From contig CM019828.1 in NCBI GenBank assembly GCA_009763385.1, forward strand, positions 27,728,540-27,792,539: DNA of 64,000 bases, given 5' to 3'. The stretch comes from Coix lacryma-jobi var. lacryma-jobi. Its lineage: Eukaryota; Streptophyta; Magnoliopsida; Poales; Poaceae. This document shows, one piece after another, positions 20,090-32,426 of the stretch. Positions within the stretch are counted from its first letter, which is position 1. Each line of letters opens with the position of its first letter. The notes below the pieces were generated by a model. That model saw only the letters and a program-made list of their open reading frames with translations, had not been told where the DNA came from and ran no database searches. Position numbers and translations under genes: made by a program.

Positions 20090-21454
20090 GGGCTGGCCCC
20101 TCGACGCCACCCTCGAGCAAGGCACGGGGCTCGACGCTCGATACCACCCCTCGAGACGGACCCCTCGATGTCCGCGGAGGCGATGCAAACCGACGCACAC
20201 GACTCTTCTTCATCATCACGACCCCTCGACTGGCGGACGCCTTACCTCGACTACCTGACGCGAGGCGAGCTACCAGAAGACAAGACGGAGGCCCGACGCG
20301 TCGCTCGGAGAGCCAAGACCTACGTCATCTACGGCGACGAACGGGAGCTGTACCGACGAAGCCCGACCGGGATCCTTCAACGCTGCATCCCACTCGAGGA
20401 GGGCGCAAGCTCCTCGACGATATGCACTCGGGGGCTTGCGGCCACCACGCAGCGCCGAGGGCCCTGGTTGGGAACGCCTTCCGCCAAGGCTTCTATTGGC
20501 CGACCGCCATTGGGGACGCCAAGCGTTTGGTCCAAGCGTGCCACGGATGTCAATTCTACGCAAAAGCAAAAAACCAGCCCGCACACGCCCTGCAAATGAT
20601 CCCAATCACTTGGCCATTTGCCGTATGGGGGCTTGACCTCGTGGGTCCCCTCAAAGGACAAATGGGGTACACACACATGCTCGTGGCCGTCGACAAGTTC
20701 ACCAAGTGGATCGGGCAAAGCCATAGGAGACCCCACTCCGAGAAGGCTGTCGAGTTCATCCAACATCATGTACCGGTTCGGGGTGCCTAATGTCATCATC
20801 ACCGACATGGCACCAATTCACGGGCAAAAGTTCACCAACTTCTGCGAGGGCAATAACATTCGCATAACCTGGGCCTCGGTCGCATACCCCCAATGCAACG
20901 GGCAGGTCGAGCGCGCCAATGGCATGATACTTCACGGGCTGAAGCCAAGGCTATTCAAAACCTCAAGAATTTCGGAAAGGGTGGGCTACAGAGCTCCCCT
21001 CGGTGCTGTGGGGCCTCAGGACTACGCCGAGTCGAGCCACCGGGTTCACTCCGTTTTTTCCTAACCTACGGCGCCGAGGCCGTCTTACCTACGGACCTCG
21101 AGTACGGCTCACCTCGACTTCGAGCCTACAACGAGCAACCAGCGACGAAGGCTCGCCAACGCCAAGGACCAGCTCGAGGAGGCCGAGACGTGGCGCTCAT
21201 CAACTCTGCACGCTACCAGCAAACACTTCGATGCTACCACGACAAGCACGTGCGCAAAAGGGACCTGGCGGTGGGGGACCTCGTGCTTCGACGGCTGCAA
21301 GATAATCGAGGGCGCCATAAGCTCACCCTCCGTGGGAAGGCCCGTACACCGTGGCCGAAGTCCTCAAGCCAGGCACGTACAAGCTCTACGACGACCAGGC
21401 AGGACCCTGGCGAACGCGTGGAACATATCTCAGCTACGTCGCTTCTACCCTTAA
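20090..21454 (+). pseudogene. Tat unit 1 integrase
   Basis: The zinc-binding HHCC segment (HSGACGHHAAPRALVGNAFR, CHGCQFYAKAK) is followed by the catalytic core with WGLDLVGPLKGQ and VAVDKFTKWI, the VPNVIITD segment and PQCNGQVERANGMI. The end LRRFYP-stop lies at 21454. Several single-base losses break the frame (for example ATCACCGACATGG, where unit 2 has GACAATGGC). Integrase would insert the DNA copy. Coding stops about 540 bp before the convergent antisense gene. Confidence 0.85.
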
Positions 21455-21554
21455 AGGCTCGAGGCCTCGTTCATTTTATCACTTTGTACAACATGTCAAC
21501 ATGAATGAACAACTCGTGCTTTATCGTTCATGTTGCTTCACATCTTAAGGTAGC

Positions 21555-21581
21555 CTCGACCCTGCCTAGCTCAGGGTCGAG
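21555..21581. terminator. Stem-loop between convergent genes, Tat unit 1
   Basis: CTCGACCCTG and CAGGGTCGAG form a perfect 10-bp stem around a 7-base loop, 100 bp past the pol stop. It is conserved at 35801-35827. The position between converging transcripts suggests a role in 3' end formation, but this is inference. Confidence 0.5.
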
Positions 21582-21989
21582 CCTCCCTCGGGGGCTGACA
21601 AGGGTAAAAGCCCCCCAGACTCCGGAAAAACGCGTGTTTTCTTTTCAAAATTTGACCCTCGTCCGCTCACGCCTCGAACGAACTAGCGACGTCTAAATCC
21701 TAAAGTACATCGAGCCCCAAGGTCGGGGGGCGTCGACGTAGATGGCCGCCTACGCCCCCGGGCTACGGTACCCTACCTACGCCTCCCCTCGAGGGCTTGC
21801 GACGTACTTAAGGAACACAGACTAGTTAGCAGAAACTCGAGCTTGCGACAAAGAGAAGCGGTCAACGTATTTGAAAAGAAAACAACTCTTTCCATAAACA
21901 AATCACGTATACATTCGGATCTCGACTTATCCTCATTTATCTCACAAATTCTTACAAGGGCCTCGACGCCCAAATTTGGCACGCAGGCC

Positions 21990-24900
21990 TCAATCCTCGT
22001 CGGTGCGGTACTCCTCCCCAAGGTCCGCGAGGGCAGCTCGACCCGATGCCCGAGCTCGAGGGAGGAGGGCCCCGACACCGCTGCTGGCGTCAGGAGGCAG
22101 CACGTCCTCCTCGAAGATCTTCGCAAGCGACGTCCCCGCCTCTCCATCTTCTCCAAATTTTGTCAACTCGGCGATTGTTCCATTCCTCATCCTTCCCCTC
22201 GATCTCGATGAAGCCATTTGCGACAACATGGACCGGGAAGCGGAAACCGGAGCGAACAACCGCGAGTGTCTGCTTGACACCGTGATGGAGAGCTTGCCGG
22301 ACGCGGTCCCGAGCGGCGCTGCGTCGAAGAAGCACAAGGCGTCGACCAAGGCATCGCCCCGAGCCATCGCACCCTCCGCCGCGGCAACAGGAGGAGCACC
22401 CCACATGGGGCCGAGCCGGTCGAGAGAAGAGCGAGCCGCTCCGCCACCATCGTCTCATCTTGGAGCTGGTCCAAGAGAGCCTGGTTCGTCTCACGGAGCT
22501 CCTCGACCGTCTTCTCGACCCCTGCGCAATAAACAAGGAAGAGTGAGACGGTGGCATAGCAAAAAACTTCAAGACCCAACAAAACAAGATGTAAGCCTCA
22601 CCGTCGCAGTGTTGCCCCAGTGCGGCGAGGTCGATGGTCAGGCCCTCGGCACGCTGCTCCAGCCTGCGCTTCTCGGCCAGCGTAAGGAGCTTCTCGGACC
22701 TAAGGCCCTCGATCAGCCGGCCCGCCTCCGCCAGGGCCAGATCCTTGCGGATCACCTCCTGCCGCGCCGCCCCCTCGGCAGCTCGGGCGGTGGCGGCGCC
22801 ACTCACGGCGTCTTCGGCCTCTTTTCTGGCCGCCTCCGCTGCGGTCCGGGCAGCGGCGGCCACGCCACGGGCGTCAGCAGCCTCCTGCTTCGCCGCCTCG
22901 CTTCAGCCCGCAGAGGTGGCCTCGCTTCGAGCGTCCGCGGCCTCCTTCCTCGACGCTTCGAGAGTGGCGGCGGCCTCCTCCCTGGATCGGGCGACCTCAC
23001 CTCGAGCCGCCTGGACCTCCGCCTCCGCCTCGTTAAGCCGGCTCGCCATCTGGGCGTTCCGGCTCAGCTCCGCGGAGATCTCGAAGCTCCGCCTCGCCCG
23101 CTCGAGGCGGCTGACACCTGTGTGGATCGGCTCGCCTCCTCGGAGCAGGACCGCTCCGCCTCCGCCATAAGTGCGGCCACCTCCCGGAAGATGGACCGCA
23201 CCTCGCGCGGTGCCCCCCGCTGGGCCGGCTGCTCGACGGGAACCACGGCAAGGGGCGGGCTCAGTGGGACGGGAACGGCCATATCGGTCGGTCGAGCTCG
23301 ATGTCGGGCAGACCCTCCTCCGCCTCGAGCTGCCCCGACAGCGACCCGCCGCTCGACGGCACGGGCCCCGGCTCCTCCGTCCCTCCGCCGGCGCCTCCTG
23401 TTGCGGATCGGTCGATGGAAGGCTCGACCCTGGGCCCTCTTCCCTGGCCGGGCCCTCCGCGCCTCGTCGGCGCTAGCCGGCACGACGGGCGCCTCCACCG
23501 TCATCAAGCCCGCGCGCGAGGAGCGGCCCTGCTCCAGCTCGTTCAGGAGGTCCTCCACCGTCGGCTCCTTCTCCGCCGATGCCTCTCCCCCCCTTCCCTC
23601 CTCCGCAGCCCGGCCCGTGCTGGTTGGAGCCACAAGGGGCGCAGTCTCCTTAGCTCCAGACACCGGCGGGGCCGAGCTCGCCCCAGGCGCTTCCCCCGGA
23701 GCAACCGTCATGATGAGGGGAAGGATGGCGCTCCCAGTTGGCACCATCGCAGAGGAGGAGGGGGAGGAGGCAGCGCTTGCGGACACGGCGGTGGCGGGCT
23801 CGATGCCATGAGCAGAGGCCCTGCAGTACGAGATGGCGAAAACGTCAGAACCAGGAAAGGTACCTCGACCCCTATGGTCGATGGCGACGGCCTCACCAAA
23901 ATTTGCGACGATCATCCGGCCCCCTCGAGCCATGGCAGCTCGGGCCTTCTCCAGCCAAGCGGCCTCTCTAGCAGAGGAAGGTGCCATACCTCGAGGTGCC
24001 TGTGCCTCGATGGGACTCGAGGCCCTGGCCCGCTTGGACGAGGCGAGATCCACCTCCTGGTAGGAGCGCTTCCCCCTGAGAAGATGGAGATGACACGCGT
24101 CATTAAAAGCAAATAGGTGAAGCCTCACTACCGACAAGACCCAAGGAAACTACTCACCCGAAGCGGCGCTGGGCTTCTTCCCGCCGAGTCACCAGACCCA
24201 CTCGGGAGCTTCGAGCCCACCCCGCGGCTCGAGCCCTGCGCCTGGCCGTCTCCTCAGGGCTGGGATGGGGAGAGGGCTCCCGACGCCTCCCATGGCTCGA
24301 CCTCGAGGGAGAGCCCTCCTTCCGCCCCACATCGCGGGAGGGCGATCGTACCGCCCTCGTGCTGACGTCGTGGCGCTCGCCCCGGCGCGGGCTCCGGGAC
24401 CTGCTCCGGCGCCCGCGCTGGTGGTCGCGCCCTCCCGCGTCCGCTTCCGCGTCCCGGCGGCGGTGCGGCGATGGACTCCGAGGGACGCTCGCGCCCCTGG
24501 TCACGAGGCGCTCGGGGGCTCCCTCCCTGACGCTCATGATGGCGCGGGCTCGACGCCTCTCTTGGCGCCCACTCCTCCGCGGGCTCGACGGCGCCCTTGA
24601 CAGCTCGCGGGGGTCGGGCCGGAACCCTTCTCGCCTGTCGGCCGCCTCTCGAGGCCCGACCCCTCTCGAGACCCACGACTGGGCTGACGCGGGAGCGACC
24701 TCCGTTGGCGCAGTGGCGGAGGCGCTCCGGGTCCGGGGCTTCCTTGCGACTGGGGGCACGTCCGGCGCGGAGCTCGACGGACCTCGGCCCCCGACGAGGC
24801 AGGGGTCGGCGCCGCCTTCCGCGGCTGCGCCCCGCGCACCCCTTTTGACGGCGGGACCTCCAATGCTCCCTCCTGCACAGAGGAGCGGTCAGCCCTGTCA

Positions 24901-26241
24901 CCAACGAGCCCCGCGCGCATCAAGCGCGCTCCATCCCCTCGTCGTCGTCCTCCTCCTCGTCACTACTCTCCTCCTCCGAGCTCGAGGAGCTCAGCTCGGG
25001 GGACCCATCCCAGGCTGACGGTTACGACGAGCCTTCGCCCGCCTCTGCTCCCGAGCTAAGCGACGCAAGTTTCTATCTTTCTCTTTCCTCTTTTGGCATC
25101 CTTGCTCTCCTTGTCCTTTTGAGCAGAGAGGCGCCTCACCACCTGAGCGTCCGCGGCGTCCTCCCTCACCGGGGGCCTCGACGCGCGACAAGTAAATGCC
25201 CCCTGAAGAAGGAAAAGCGTGATGAGACAAACCACAAGACGGACGCAACGGGTCAAAGGAGGAAGAAGGGGGAGGAGGCTCAAGATAGCTCGGCTCGAGG
25301 GAAGCTTACCAGGTCAAGACACCCCTCGTCGGGCGCCATCGCAACCAGGTTGGAAGTTTCAGGGACGAACGACCCCTGGATCGTGATCGACACCCGGGAG
25401 ACGCCCTCGTTCCGGGACAGCCTCTCTCCGGCCATCCTCGAGCGGTTGAGCGCCTCGAGCTGAGCCTGCGGGCCCATCTCGTGCATAAGCAGGGGGCGGT
25501 CCGCCAGCGGAAGGACTCTTCGCTGGTGGAACGCCCAAATGACCGCTTGCACGGTCAGCTTCTTCTCGTCCACCAGCATCTTCATCAGCTCCATCAGCGG
25601 GGCCAGGTGGCGTTGCCTGTCCGCCGCAAACCCCCAAGGTCCACTTCTCCGGGCGTTGAGTAAGGACCCGGCCGGTGTACTGCGGAAGGAGGCCACCTTC
25701 GTTCCGAAGGTAGAACCAATGGTCGTCCCACCCGGCCTGTTGGAGGAAGCTTGTACCCTAGGTACTCGCGGGGGACATTGCCGACGAGGTCCCCGCCCTC
25801 GCAGTAATGGCAAGGGAGCCCATACGCACGGCGCCTCCCGCTGGGCTTCAGGGACTTGATGAAGAGCTCGCCCCGGAAGAGATGGACGATCTCCCCGTGC
25901 GGCTCCATCTTCAGGTACCCCTCGCAACACCGCGGCGAATATGGCGGCGTGCGAGATGGAGTTGGGGGAGAAGTGTGAAGCTCCACCTCGAAATGGTGGG
26001 TCAGCCCTCGCAGGAAGCGCTCGGAGGGACGCCGAGCCCATGCGGTGTAGCGCGTGAAGCTCACCACGTACCCCTCCGGCGGGTGCGGCTCCCGGTGCTC
26101 CGCCGACGGGATAACCCACCACGTCGGCCCCTCCTCCGGATTGGGGCGCAGACCCCTGGGCCACCAGCGAGTCCATCTCGCTCTGCGTCACCTTCGACGG
26201 GCTCCAGTCCTCGGCCGCAGCATCTGCGTCTGGGCGGCCAT
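21990..26241 (-). CDS. Antisense spliced gene of Tat unit 1 (PF04195-like domain plus coiled coil)
   Basis: Four exons on the minus strand: 26241-25310, 25202-24159, 24075-22602 and 22521-21990 (stop). Introns are 107, 83 and 80 bp, all GT-AG, with phases 0, 2 and 1 that match across each junction. The ATG is at 26241. Exon 1 resembles the 'putative gypsy type transposon' family (RGLTHHFEVELH, HAAIFAAV, FRGELFIKSLKPSGR). Exon 2 is Lys/Arg-rich then Ser/Glu/Arg-rich, likely nuclear. Exon 3 encodes a long Ala/Glu/Arg coiled coil. Exon 4 ends LADLGEEYRTDED. One-base indels interrupt exons 1 and 3. Tat elements are known to carry extra antisense ORFs 3' of pol; their function is not established. 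Confidence 0.72.
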
Positions 26242-26363
26242 GACGTGTGCGGGCGGATCCGAGCAGCGGACAGGCGGCGGCTACTCGAAGGAGAGGGCGC
26301 GTAAAGGCAACAGCGGCGGCGAAGGCAAAGGCAAAGTAAAGGGTTCTCTTTCCCCTCTTTCGA

Positions 26364-26371
26364 TATTTATA
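26364..26371 (-). promoter_or_regulatory. TATA box of the antisense gene, Tat unit 1
   Basis: The minus strand reads TATAAATA, 123 bp upstream of the antisense ATG at 26241. It is conserved at 40648-40655 in unit 2. Confidence 0.65.
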
Positions 26372-27652
26372 TAGGGGAGAAATCCGAAGGGACGGAAATC
26401 TCCCACGACGTAAAAAGGTAACAGAATGCATTCAATGCGCCTACCTAACTGCGTCTCGAGCCGGGTGCAGGTTACACGCGTTACCTCTCCTCCGCTCCAC
26501 AACTGCCCGGGCCCGCCACGACCGTCGCTCTCCGACTTCGCGCCCGTCGCCCCTCCCCACAGTTTCCGCCTAAAAAGGCGCGCCCAACTGGCAGAAGGAC
26601 TCCCAGAAGACGGAGGCCTCTTCATAAAGGTAAAAACGGGCCCGGCCCTAAGTCTCGAAGTAGCGAAGGCTGGCCCTCGAAAAGGGTTCGACAGCCGGCT
26701 TCGAGCATCCGAGTCAGGGACACCAAGGGGCGCCACTCGCGGCATTACTCGAGGGGCTGAGCCCTCGAGGCCCCTCACGTGTATCCAAGGCAGGGAGCTC
26801 GACGTGCAGTGAGATCCCCTCCGAGGGAGGCATCGAGCCACCGGGCCCTATCGAATGGACCCGCACTCCTGCAGACTGAGCACCCATGCTTATGAGACCG
26901 CCTCCGGGCCACAGTCGACCCCTAACGAACGGGGCACGAGCTCTCACTTGGATTCCCCGTTACCAGCTCACCGGGAACCTCGATACTCGCCACTCAGGGT
27001 AGTACGAGGCATCCCCCCTCGCATCCGATCGAAAGGACTCGCGGGATGACGAGCCAGGGTAATCGGCATGCCGGACAGCTCGGGGTGCGGTCAGTCGATT
27101 CAGCCTGGCACCCCCTCGACGAAAGAGGGTCTATAAACTCGGACAGTTGCGACTATCTCTTTTCTTCGTGTGAGCATGAGATTTTCAGGACTCAGATGAA
27201 AGCTCGACCCCCATCTCTCGCTGAGCCCTCGAAACCAGGCCCAGGACAAACGCTCATTCTCCGTCTCGTCCGAGCCCTCCGAGCCAAGCCTCGTGCGAAG
27301 TCTCCCGCGGCAAAGGAAAGGTACCGCGAATATTTATATTACTACCAAACCACATTTCGAGCATGATTGACAGGCACACACGGCGCCGCAATCTCCGCCC
27401 CCTGACGACTCCCGCCTAAAAAGCGCGCCCACTGGCAGAAGGTTCCCTAGCGACGGAGGATCTTCGAGAAGCCCTGAGGGAGTTCTAACCATTCCCCCAT
27501 GGCTTCGGGGGCTACACCCGCGGGTGTGTCGCTCGCACGACACCCACGGAGTCAAATCGACGAGACCCTCGAGGACCAGTCAGCTACCCATCGGATCCCG
27601 ACCTAGAGCCCCTGCTCAAGTGCAAGCACTCAAACAAGGGCTCGGGGGCTAC
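26372..27652. other. 3' spacer and polypurine tract of Tat unit 1
   Basis: No gene is supported. The spacer contains a segment (about 26560-26620: CCGCCTAAAAAGGCGCGCCC then GCAGAAGG and GACGGAGG) repeated at about 27410-27465. It also has a plus-strand TATAAA (27132-27137) and one degenerate copy of the LTR 50-bp repeat (27250-27300). It ends in the purine-rich GGGCTCGGGGGCTAC abutting LTR 2, the likely plus-strand primer. Confidence 0.7.
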
Positions 27653-27703
27653 TGTCGGTGGTACAAAAAAAGGGTACCCCCAATTGACGCAAACACGCGA
27701 AGC

Positions 27704-28051
27704 GTTCCATCTCCGTCTCGCCCGAGCCCTCCCAGCCAGGCCTCGGCGAACCGTTCCATCTCCGTCTCGCCCGAGCCCTCCCAGCCAGGCCTCGGGCGAA
27801 CGTTCCATCTCCGTCTCGCCCGAGCCCTCCCAGCCAGGCCTCGGGCGAACCGTTCCATCTCCGTCTCGCCCGAGCCCTCCCAGCCAGGCCTCGGGCGAAC
27901 CGCTCCATCTCCGTCCGTCTCCCCGAGCCCTCCCAGCCAGGCCTCGGGCGAACCGCTCATTCACCGTCTCGCCCGAGCCCTCCCAGCCAGGCCTCGGGCG
28001 AACCGCTCATTCCCGTCTCGCCCGAGCCCTCCCAGCCAGGCCTCGGGAGAA
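27704..28051. repeat. 50-bp tandem array in LTR 2 (7 copies)
   Basis: Same unit and order of variants as in LTR 1, with a few one-base losses and one 4-base insertion (CCGTCCGTCTCCCCGAG near 27910). Confidence 0.9.
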
Positions 28052-28272
28052 CGCGCTCCCACACCTCGAGCCTTAACGCACGGACCTCGAGCTGTACAGT
28101 CAGCTGTACCAGCCCATACCACGCATTTAATGCCTTCACCTACTCCGGTCATGTCCACTAGTGCACGGCATGTACCACAGTAACCCGGTGTAAAGGTCAA
28201 GTCACGTTTTCACCACACACAGCATGGCAAAAGGGCACCAGTGCCGCACTGTTCGGCCACGCCGGGCACTGT

Positions 28273-28520
28273 ACCCCTCGAGGCCGGCTACGCGCCCCTC
28301 GAGCCCTGCACTGTAACCCCTCGAGGTCGGCTACGTCCCCTCGAGCCCTGCACTGTAACCCCTCGAGGCCGCTACGCGCCCCTCGAGCCCTGCACTGTAA
28401 CCCCTCGAGGCCGGCTACGCGCCCCTCGAGCTCTGCACTGTAACACCACCTCGAGGCCAGCTCCGCGCCCTTTGAGCCCCCGTGGCACCACCTCGAAGCC
28501 GGCTCCGCGCCCTTCAAGCC
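28273..28520. repeat. 43-bp tandem array in LTR 2
   Basis: Same CTCGAG-containing unit as at 14077-14322, with the last copies degenerate. Confidence 0.85.
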
Positions 28521-28798
28521 CTAACTACTTTCGTGCTATTGGAGGACAGGTACCCCAAGACCCGGAGGGACCTCACCGCGTACTGTACATTCCGGGATGG
28601 GTGCTGTACGGCTCCCGCCTTGTCGCGTCCCCCACGTCCGCGCCCGGGATGGAAGCCACGACTCAAGGACGCCTCAACAGCGACGATCACATCGGCTCCA
28701 GTGGCCCCGACAAGACAGAGTTCCTACCCTTCCCCGTATGGGGCACCATGCGCCCCGACACCTGTAATACTTTTTGTAACCCTGGCCACCCCTTGCTC

Positions 28799-28805
28799 TA
28801 TAAAA
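28799..28805 (+). promoter_or_regulatory. TATA box of LTR 2
   Basis: TATAAAA, same context as in LTR 1. It would drive unit 2. Confidence 0.75.
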
Positions 28806-29089
28806 GGGGACGCTAGGGCCCTCATTCGGGACGACGGACACGCAACACACGAGTCCACGCACATACACGAGTCCGGACTCCGGTCCACGCTCATGGAGCT
28901 TGTATTCGCCCCTGTACAAGCACTTAGGTGCAAGTAATACGAGAACATCCCCCCCCCGCTGGACGTAGGGCCTTCTTTGCCCGAACCAGGATAAATCCTT
29001 GTGTCCACTTGCGTCACCATCCAGGAAGAGAAGCACGCGATCATATTACTCTCGTTGGTGTGATACCCCCCGGTACGAAACACCGACAG

Positions 29090-29108
29090 TTGGCGCGCCA
29101 GGTAGGGG
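29090..29108 (+). promoter_or_regulatory. Primer-binding site, Tat unit 2
   Basis: TTGGCGCGCCAGGTAGGGG one base after LTR 2; identical to unit 1. Confidence 0.75.
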
Positions 29109-29145
29109 CCTTCGCGTGCCGAGTCGATTTCTCGTTGGCTCCTGG

Positions 29146-31800
29146 ATGGCTTCATCCCCTCTTCCGTTCTCGGCTGGTGCCGTCGTCTGGTTCGGGAGCC
29201 TCGAGTTCCTGGCCACAGGCAACGGCAACGAACTGACTTTGCTCTCCACGGAGGCCTGGGCGGAGTGCGTGTCACGCCACCCCCGCGCGGGGGCGTGACG
29301 CGTCGCCCGCACCACCACACGTCGCCGCGGCGCGAGCGACGCCATCGTCACCGTCGTCGTCGGGCCCAGGCGGCGCCCGCGGCGGACACCTACGCCCCCG
29401 TAGCCGGTGCAGGGGCCCCAAGGGGAAACCCGCCCGGCGCCGGCCGGAGACCTCCAGGGCGCACTCATGCCCGTCTAGCAACTTCGCATTCGTCACGCGT
29501 GCGGACCAGGAGCCAGGCCAGAGACCTCCGAGCCAAGCGCCGTCGACGCCTCTCAACCTCTCCTTCCGCATGGGTCGCGCCGCGTCCGCTCAGCGGTTCC
29601 CGGTCGGCCTCGACGGCTCTGCGGCCGTCCGCGCCCATCGCCTCGACGGGCGCCATCAGGGCCAGACGATGGTGGGCCGGGAGCAGCGTTCGGGCGCGCT
29701 GCTGCAAGCCATGGCCAGCCTGGAAATCAATCACCCCCCGTGCATCCCGCGACTTCCTGCGATCCTTCGAGCCACCTCGGCGAGCTACCGTCGGAGAATG
29801 GTACCGCGAGCTGCGGTCCCAGCATCAGCCAAGGCGGCGTGCCGTCAGCGGCTCCGACTCCGACGAATACGACTACGACTACCCCGACCTCTGGGATCCC
29901 ACCAGGGAGTGCTTCCAACTCGAGGGAGTCGTATGCGACACCGAGGACGAAGGCGACGACGACAGGCCGGCCCTCGACCTAGAAGGACCTAGCGACGTGG
30001 CCGCGGCAGGCGGATCACGCGTCCTGGGAAGGGACGAACCTCGAGCACCGGCTGTGCCGCCCAAACACGACGATGGCCGAGCGGCGCAACTCGCACAAGT
30101 GCAAGAGGCAATCACTAAAGCCGAGGAGGAACGGCGACACCTGCTGCAGCTCCGGCAAACCCTGATGCAGGAACCACCCCAACCCCGAGGAGCGGGAGCT
30201 CGAGGCAGGGCTCGAGAGGTCCACCGGCGGATCCTCGAGGACGGGGCACCAGCACGCCCTGAGGTATGTTTCCCACGAGCTGGGCAGAACGTGGTGGCGG
30301 CGGCCATGATGCTCCGTGACCTGCCCGCCGTCTCCAACCCCGACGCCAGGCGCATGCTCGGAGAAATGAAAAACCTCCTCGAGACAGCCGCGGTGCAGCA
30401 GGCCGAGAGCTCGGCGTCGCGCCGACGCGGGCAGCCTCGGTGAAACCGGCGGACACGCCCCACGACGCTCGCGAGGCATCCGTCCACCAGCCGGACGCCT
30501 CTCGAGCTAGGCCAGTCCGCGAACGAATCGTCGACAACCGGCCGCCTCGAGACCCCAACGACGCCCGCAACGACATCAACCGACGGCGCAAGGACAAGGG
30601 GGCCCAAGAGCGTGGCTATAGCGCCCACCGAGGGGGCGCTACGACAGCGACGAGGACCGGCAGGTCCTCGAGCCCCCGGGCCCCCGAGTCTTCAGCCGGG
30701 CCATCCGCAGCTCAACCCTCCCCGACCGCTTCCGACCGCCGACCAACATCGTGAAGTATGACGGGGAGGTCGAGCCCAAGCTCTGGCTCTCGGACTTCCG
30801 CCTTGGGCTGCCCAACTGGGCGGAGCAAGAACGACGACCGCGTGATCATCCGTCAGCTCCCCCTCTACCTCTCGGACACCGCCCGACGGTGGCTCGAGGG
30901 GCTCCCGCCGGATCGGATCCATGACTGGGCCGACCTAGTCAGGGTCTTCGACGGGATTTTAAGGGGACCTGCGTACGCCCAGGCAACCCCTGGGACCTAC
31001 GGCGTTGCAGGCAGGCGGCGGACGAGCCCCTCCGCGACTTCGCTCGACGGTTCTCGAAGCAGCGCCTCGAGCTCCCCCACGTGCCTGACGAGGACGTCAT
31101 CTCAGCATTCCTCGCAGGCACAACATGCCAAGAGCTTGTTCATGAGCTAGGACGCTACCGTCCCGGGACGGTCGAGGACCTGATGGATCGCGTCACAAGC
31201 TTTGCTTCGGGCGACGAAGCAGTGGGGCCTTCTTTGGCCGTGCCACGGACAAGGCAAGGCGGTGATCGCGCCGGAGGGTTCCAGCAAGGGCAACGACGCC
31301 AAGAACGACAACAATGACGGGAACAAAAGGAAGAAAAACAAACGCAAGGCCAGAAGGCGAAGCGTGGCACCGATGACGACGACGACAAAGAGGTGCTCGC
31401 GGGCGCCCTCGAGCCCAAGAAGCCTCGAGGCCCCCCGATGGGGCTGTTTTCGACCAAATGCTCGAGGATCCCTGTACCTATCACCGGGGCCCCGTAAACC
31501 ACAAGTTGAAAGACTGCCGACTGTTGAAGGGCTACTACTCCAAGCTCGGCGATAAGAAGGAAGACGCGCCTAAGGGAAAGGATACTGATCGACGCGGCGG
31601 CAGAAACGCAGATGGCGACTTCCCCCCGGTGCGCGACTGCTACATGATCTACGGGGGGCCGACCGTCGGGCTCTCAGCTCGAGAAAGAAAGAAGGAGCGC
31701 CGGGAAATCTTTTCGCTCAACCACGACGCCCCCCGGTATCTTGACTGGTCCGATGCGCCAATCACGTTCGACCGTGACGACCATCCGGACCAGGTCATAA
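29146..31800 (+). pseudogene. Tat unit 2 gag, frameshifted
   Basis: ATG at 29146, 57 bp past LTR 2. A 392-codon open stretch (29265-30443) ends with the Gag N-terminal helical region (QVQEAITKAEEERRHLLQLR, FPRAGQNVVAAAMMLRDLP, AAVQQAESSASRRR). The gag core follows in other frames (RVIIRQLPLYLSDTARRWLE, VPDEDVISAFLAGTTCQELV). The spacer to protease contains NHKLKDCRLLKGYYSKLGDK and RDCYMIYGGPTVGLSARERK. Indels differ in position from those of unit 1 (for example the run near 30800-30830), so each copy covers breaks in the other. Confidence 0.82.
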
Positions 31801-32426
31801 ACCCGGGGGCTTACCCCCTCGTCGTCGACCCCATCATAGTCGACGTTCGGTTCTCCAAGGTGTTGATGGATGGGGCTCGAGCCTCAACATCATATACCTC
31901 GAGACCCTCGACCTCCTGGGGATTTCAGAAGGACAGCTCCGACCCAGTGTCGGGGGGTTCCACGGAGTAGTGCCAGGAAAGAAGGCCCACCCCCTCGGGC
32001 GCATCGACCTGCCGGTCTGCTTCGGCACGCCGGCAAACTTCCGACAGGAAACGCTCACCTTCGAGGTAGTCGGCTTCCAAGGGACCTACCACGCCATCAT
32101 CGGCCGGCCAGGCTACGCCAAGTTCATGGCGATTCCTAACTACACGTACTTAAAGCTCAAGATGCCGGGCCGAAAGGAGTCATCACCGTTGACACCTCCT
32201 ACGAGCACGCATACCACTGCGACGTGGAGTGCGTCGAGCGGGGGGAGGCCAACGTCCACCTCGACTCGCTCGAGGCCTTGGCAGCTCTGGCCACCGAGGG
32301 GGCCCAGAAGCAAAGCGTCACGCCGGCACCTTCGAGCCGGCCGAGCACACCAAGCAAATACCCGTCGACTCGACCTCGGCCAATGGCAAGACGCTGACCA
32401 TCAGTACCAGCCTCGAGCCCAAATAG
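31800..32426 (+). pseudogene. Tat unit 2 aspartic protease region
   Basis: Homologous to 17560-18220. One G is missing in the active-site run (GATGGGGCTCG at 31870, against GATGGGGGCTCG in unit 1), which shifts frame inside DGGSSLN. The second half (GFQGTYHAIIGRPGYAKFMA) is intact. The region ends at the in-frame TAG 32424-32426, at the same place as in unit 1. Confidence 0.82.

Larger units (their letters stand above)
27653..29088 (+). repeat. Tat element LTR 2 (shared central LTR)
   Basis: Same ends as LTR 1 (TGTCGGTGG ... ACACCGACA). On its left it is preceded by the unit 1 polypurine tract, and on its right it is followed by the unit 2 PBS, so it serves both units. There is no target duplication around it. 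Confidence 0.95.

Noticed and set aside
21976..23811. Long plus-strand open frame (611 codons), also 36864-38084
   Set aside because: It is the mirror frame of the antisense coiled-coil exon. Its Ala/Ser/Arg composition follows from the complementary codons, and the minus strand has splice structure and domains.
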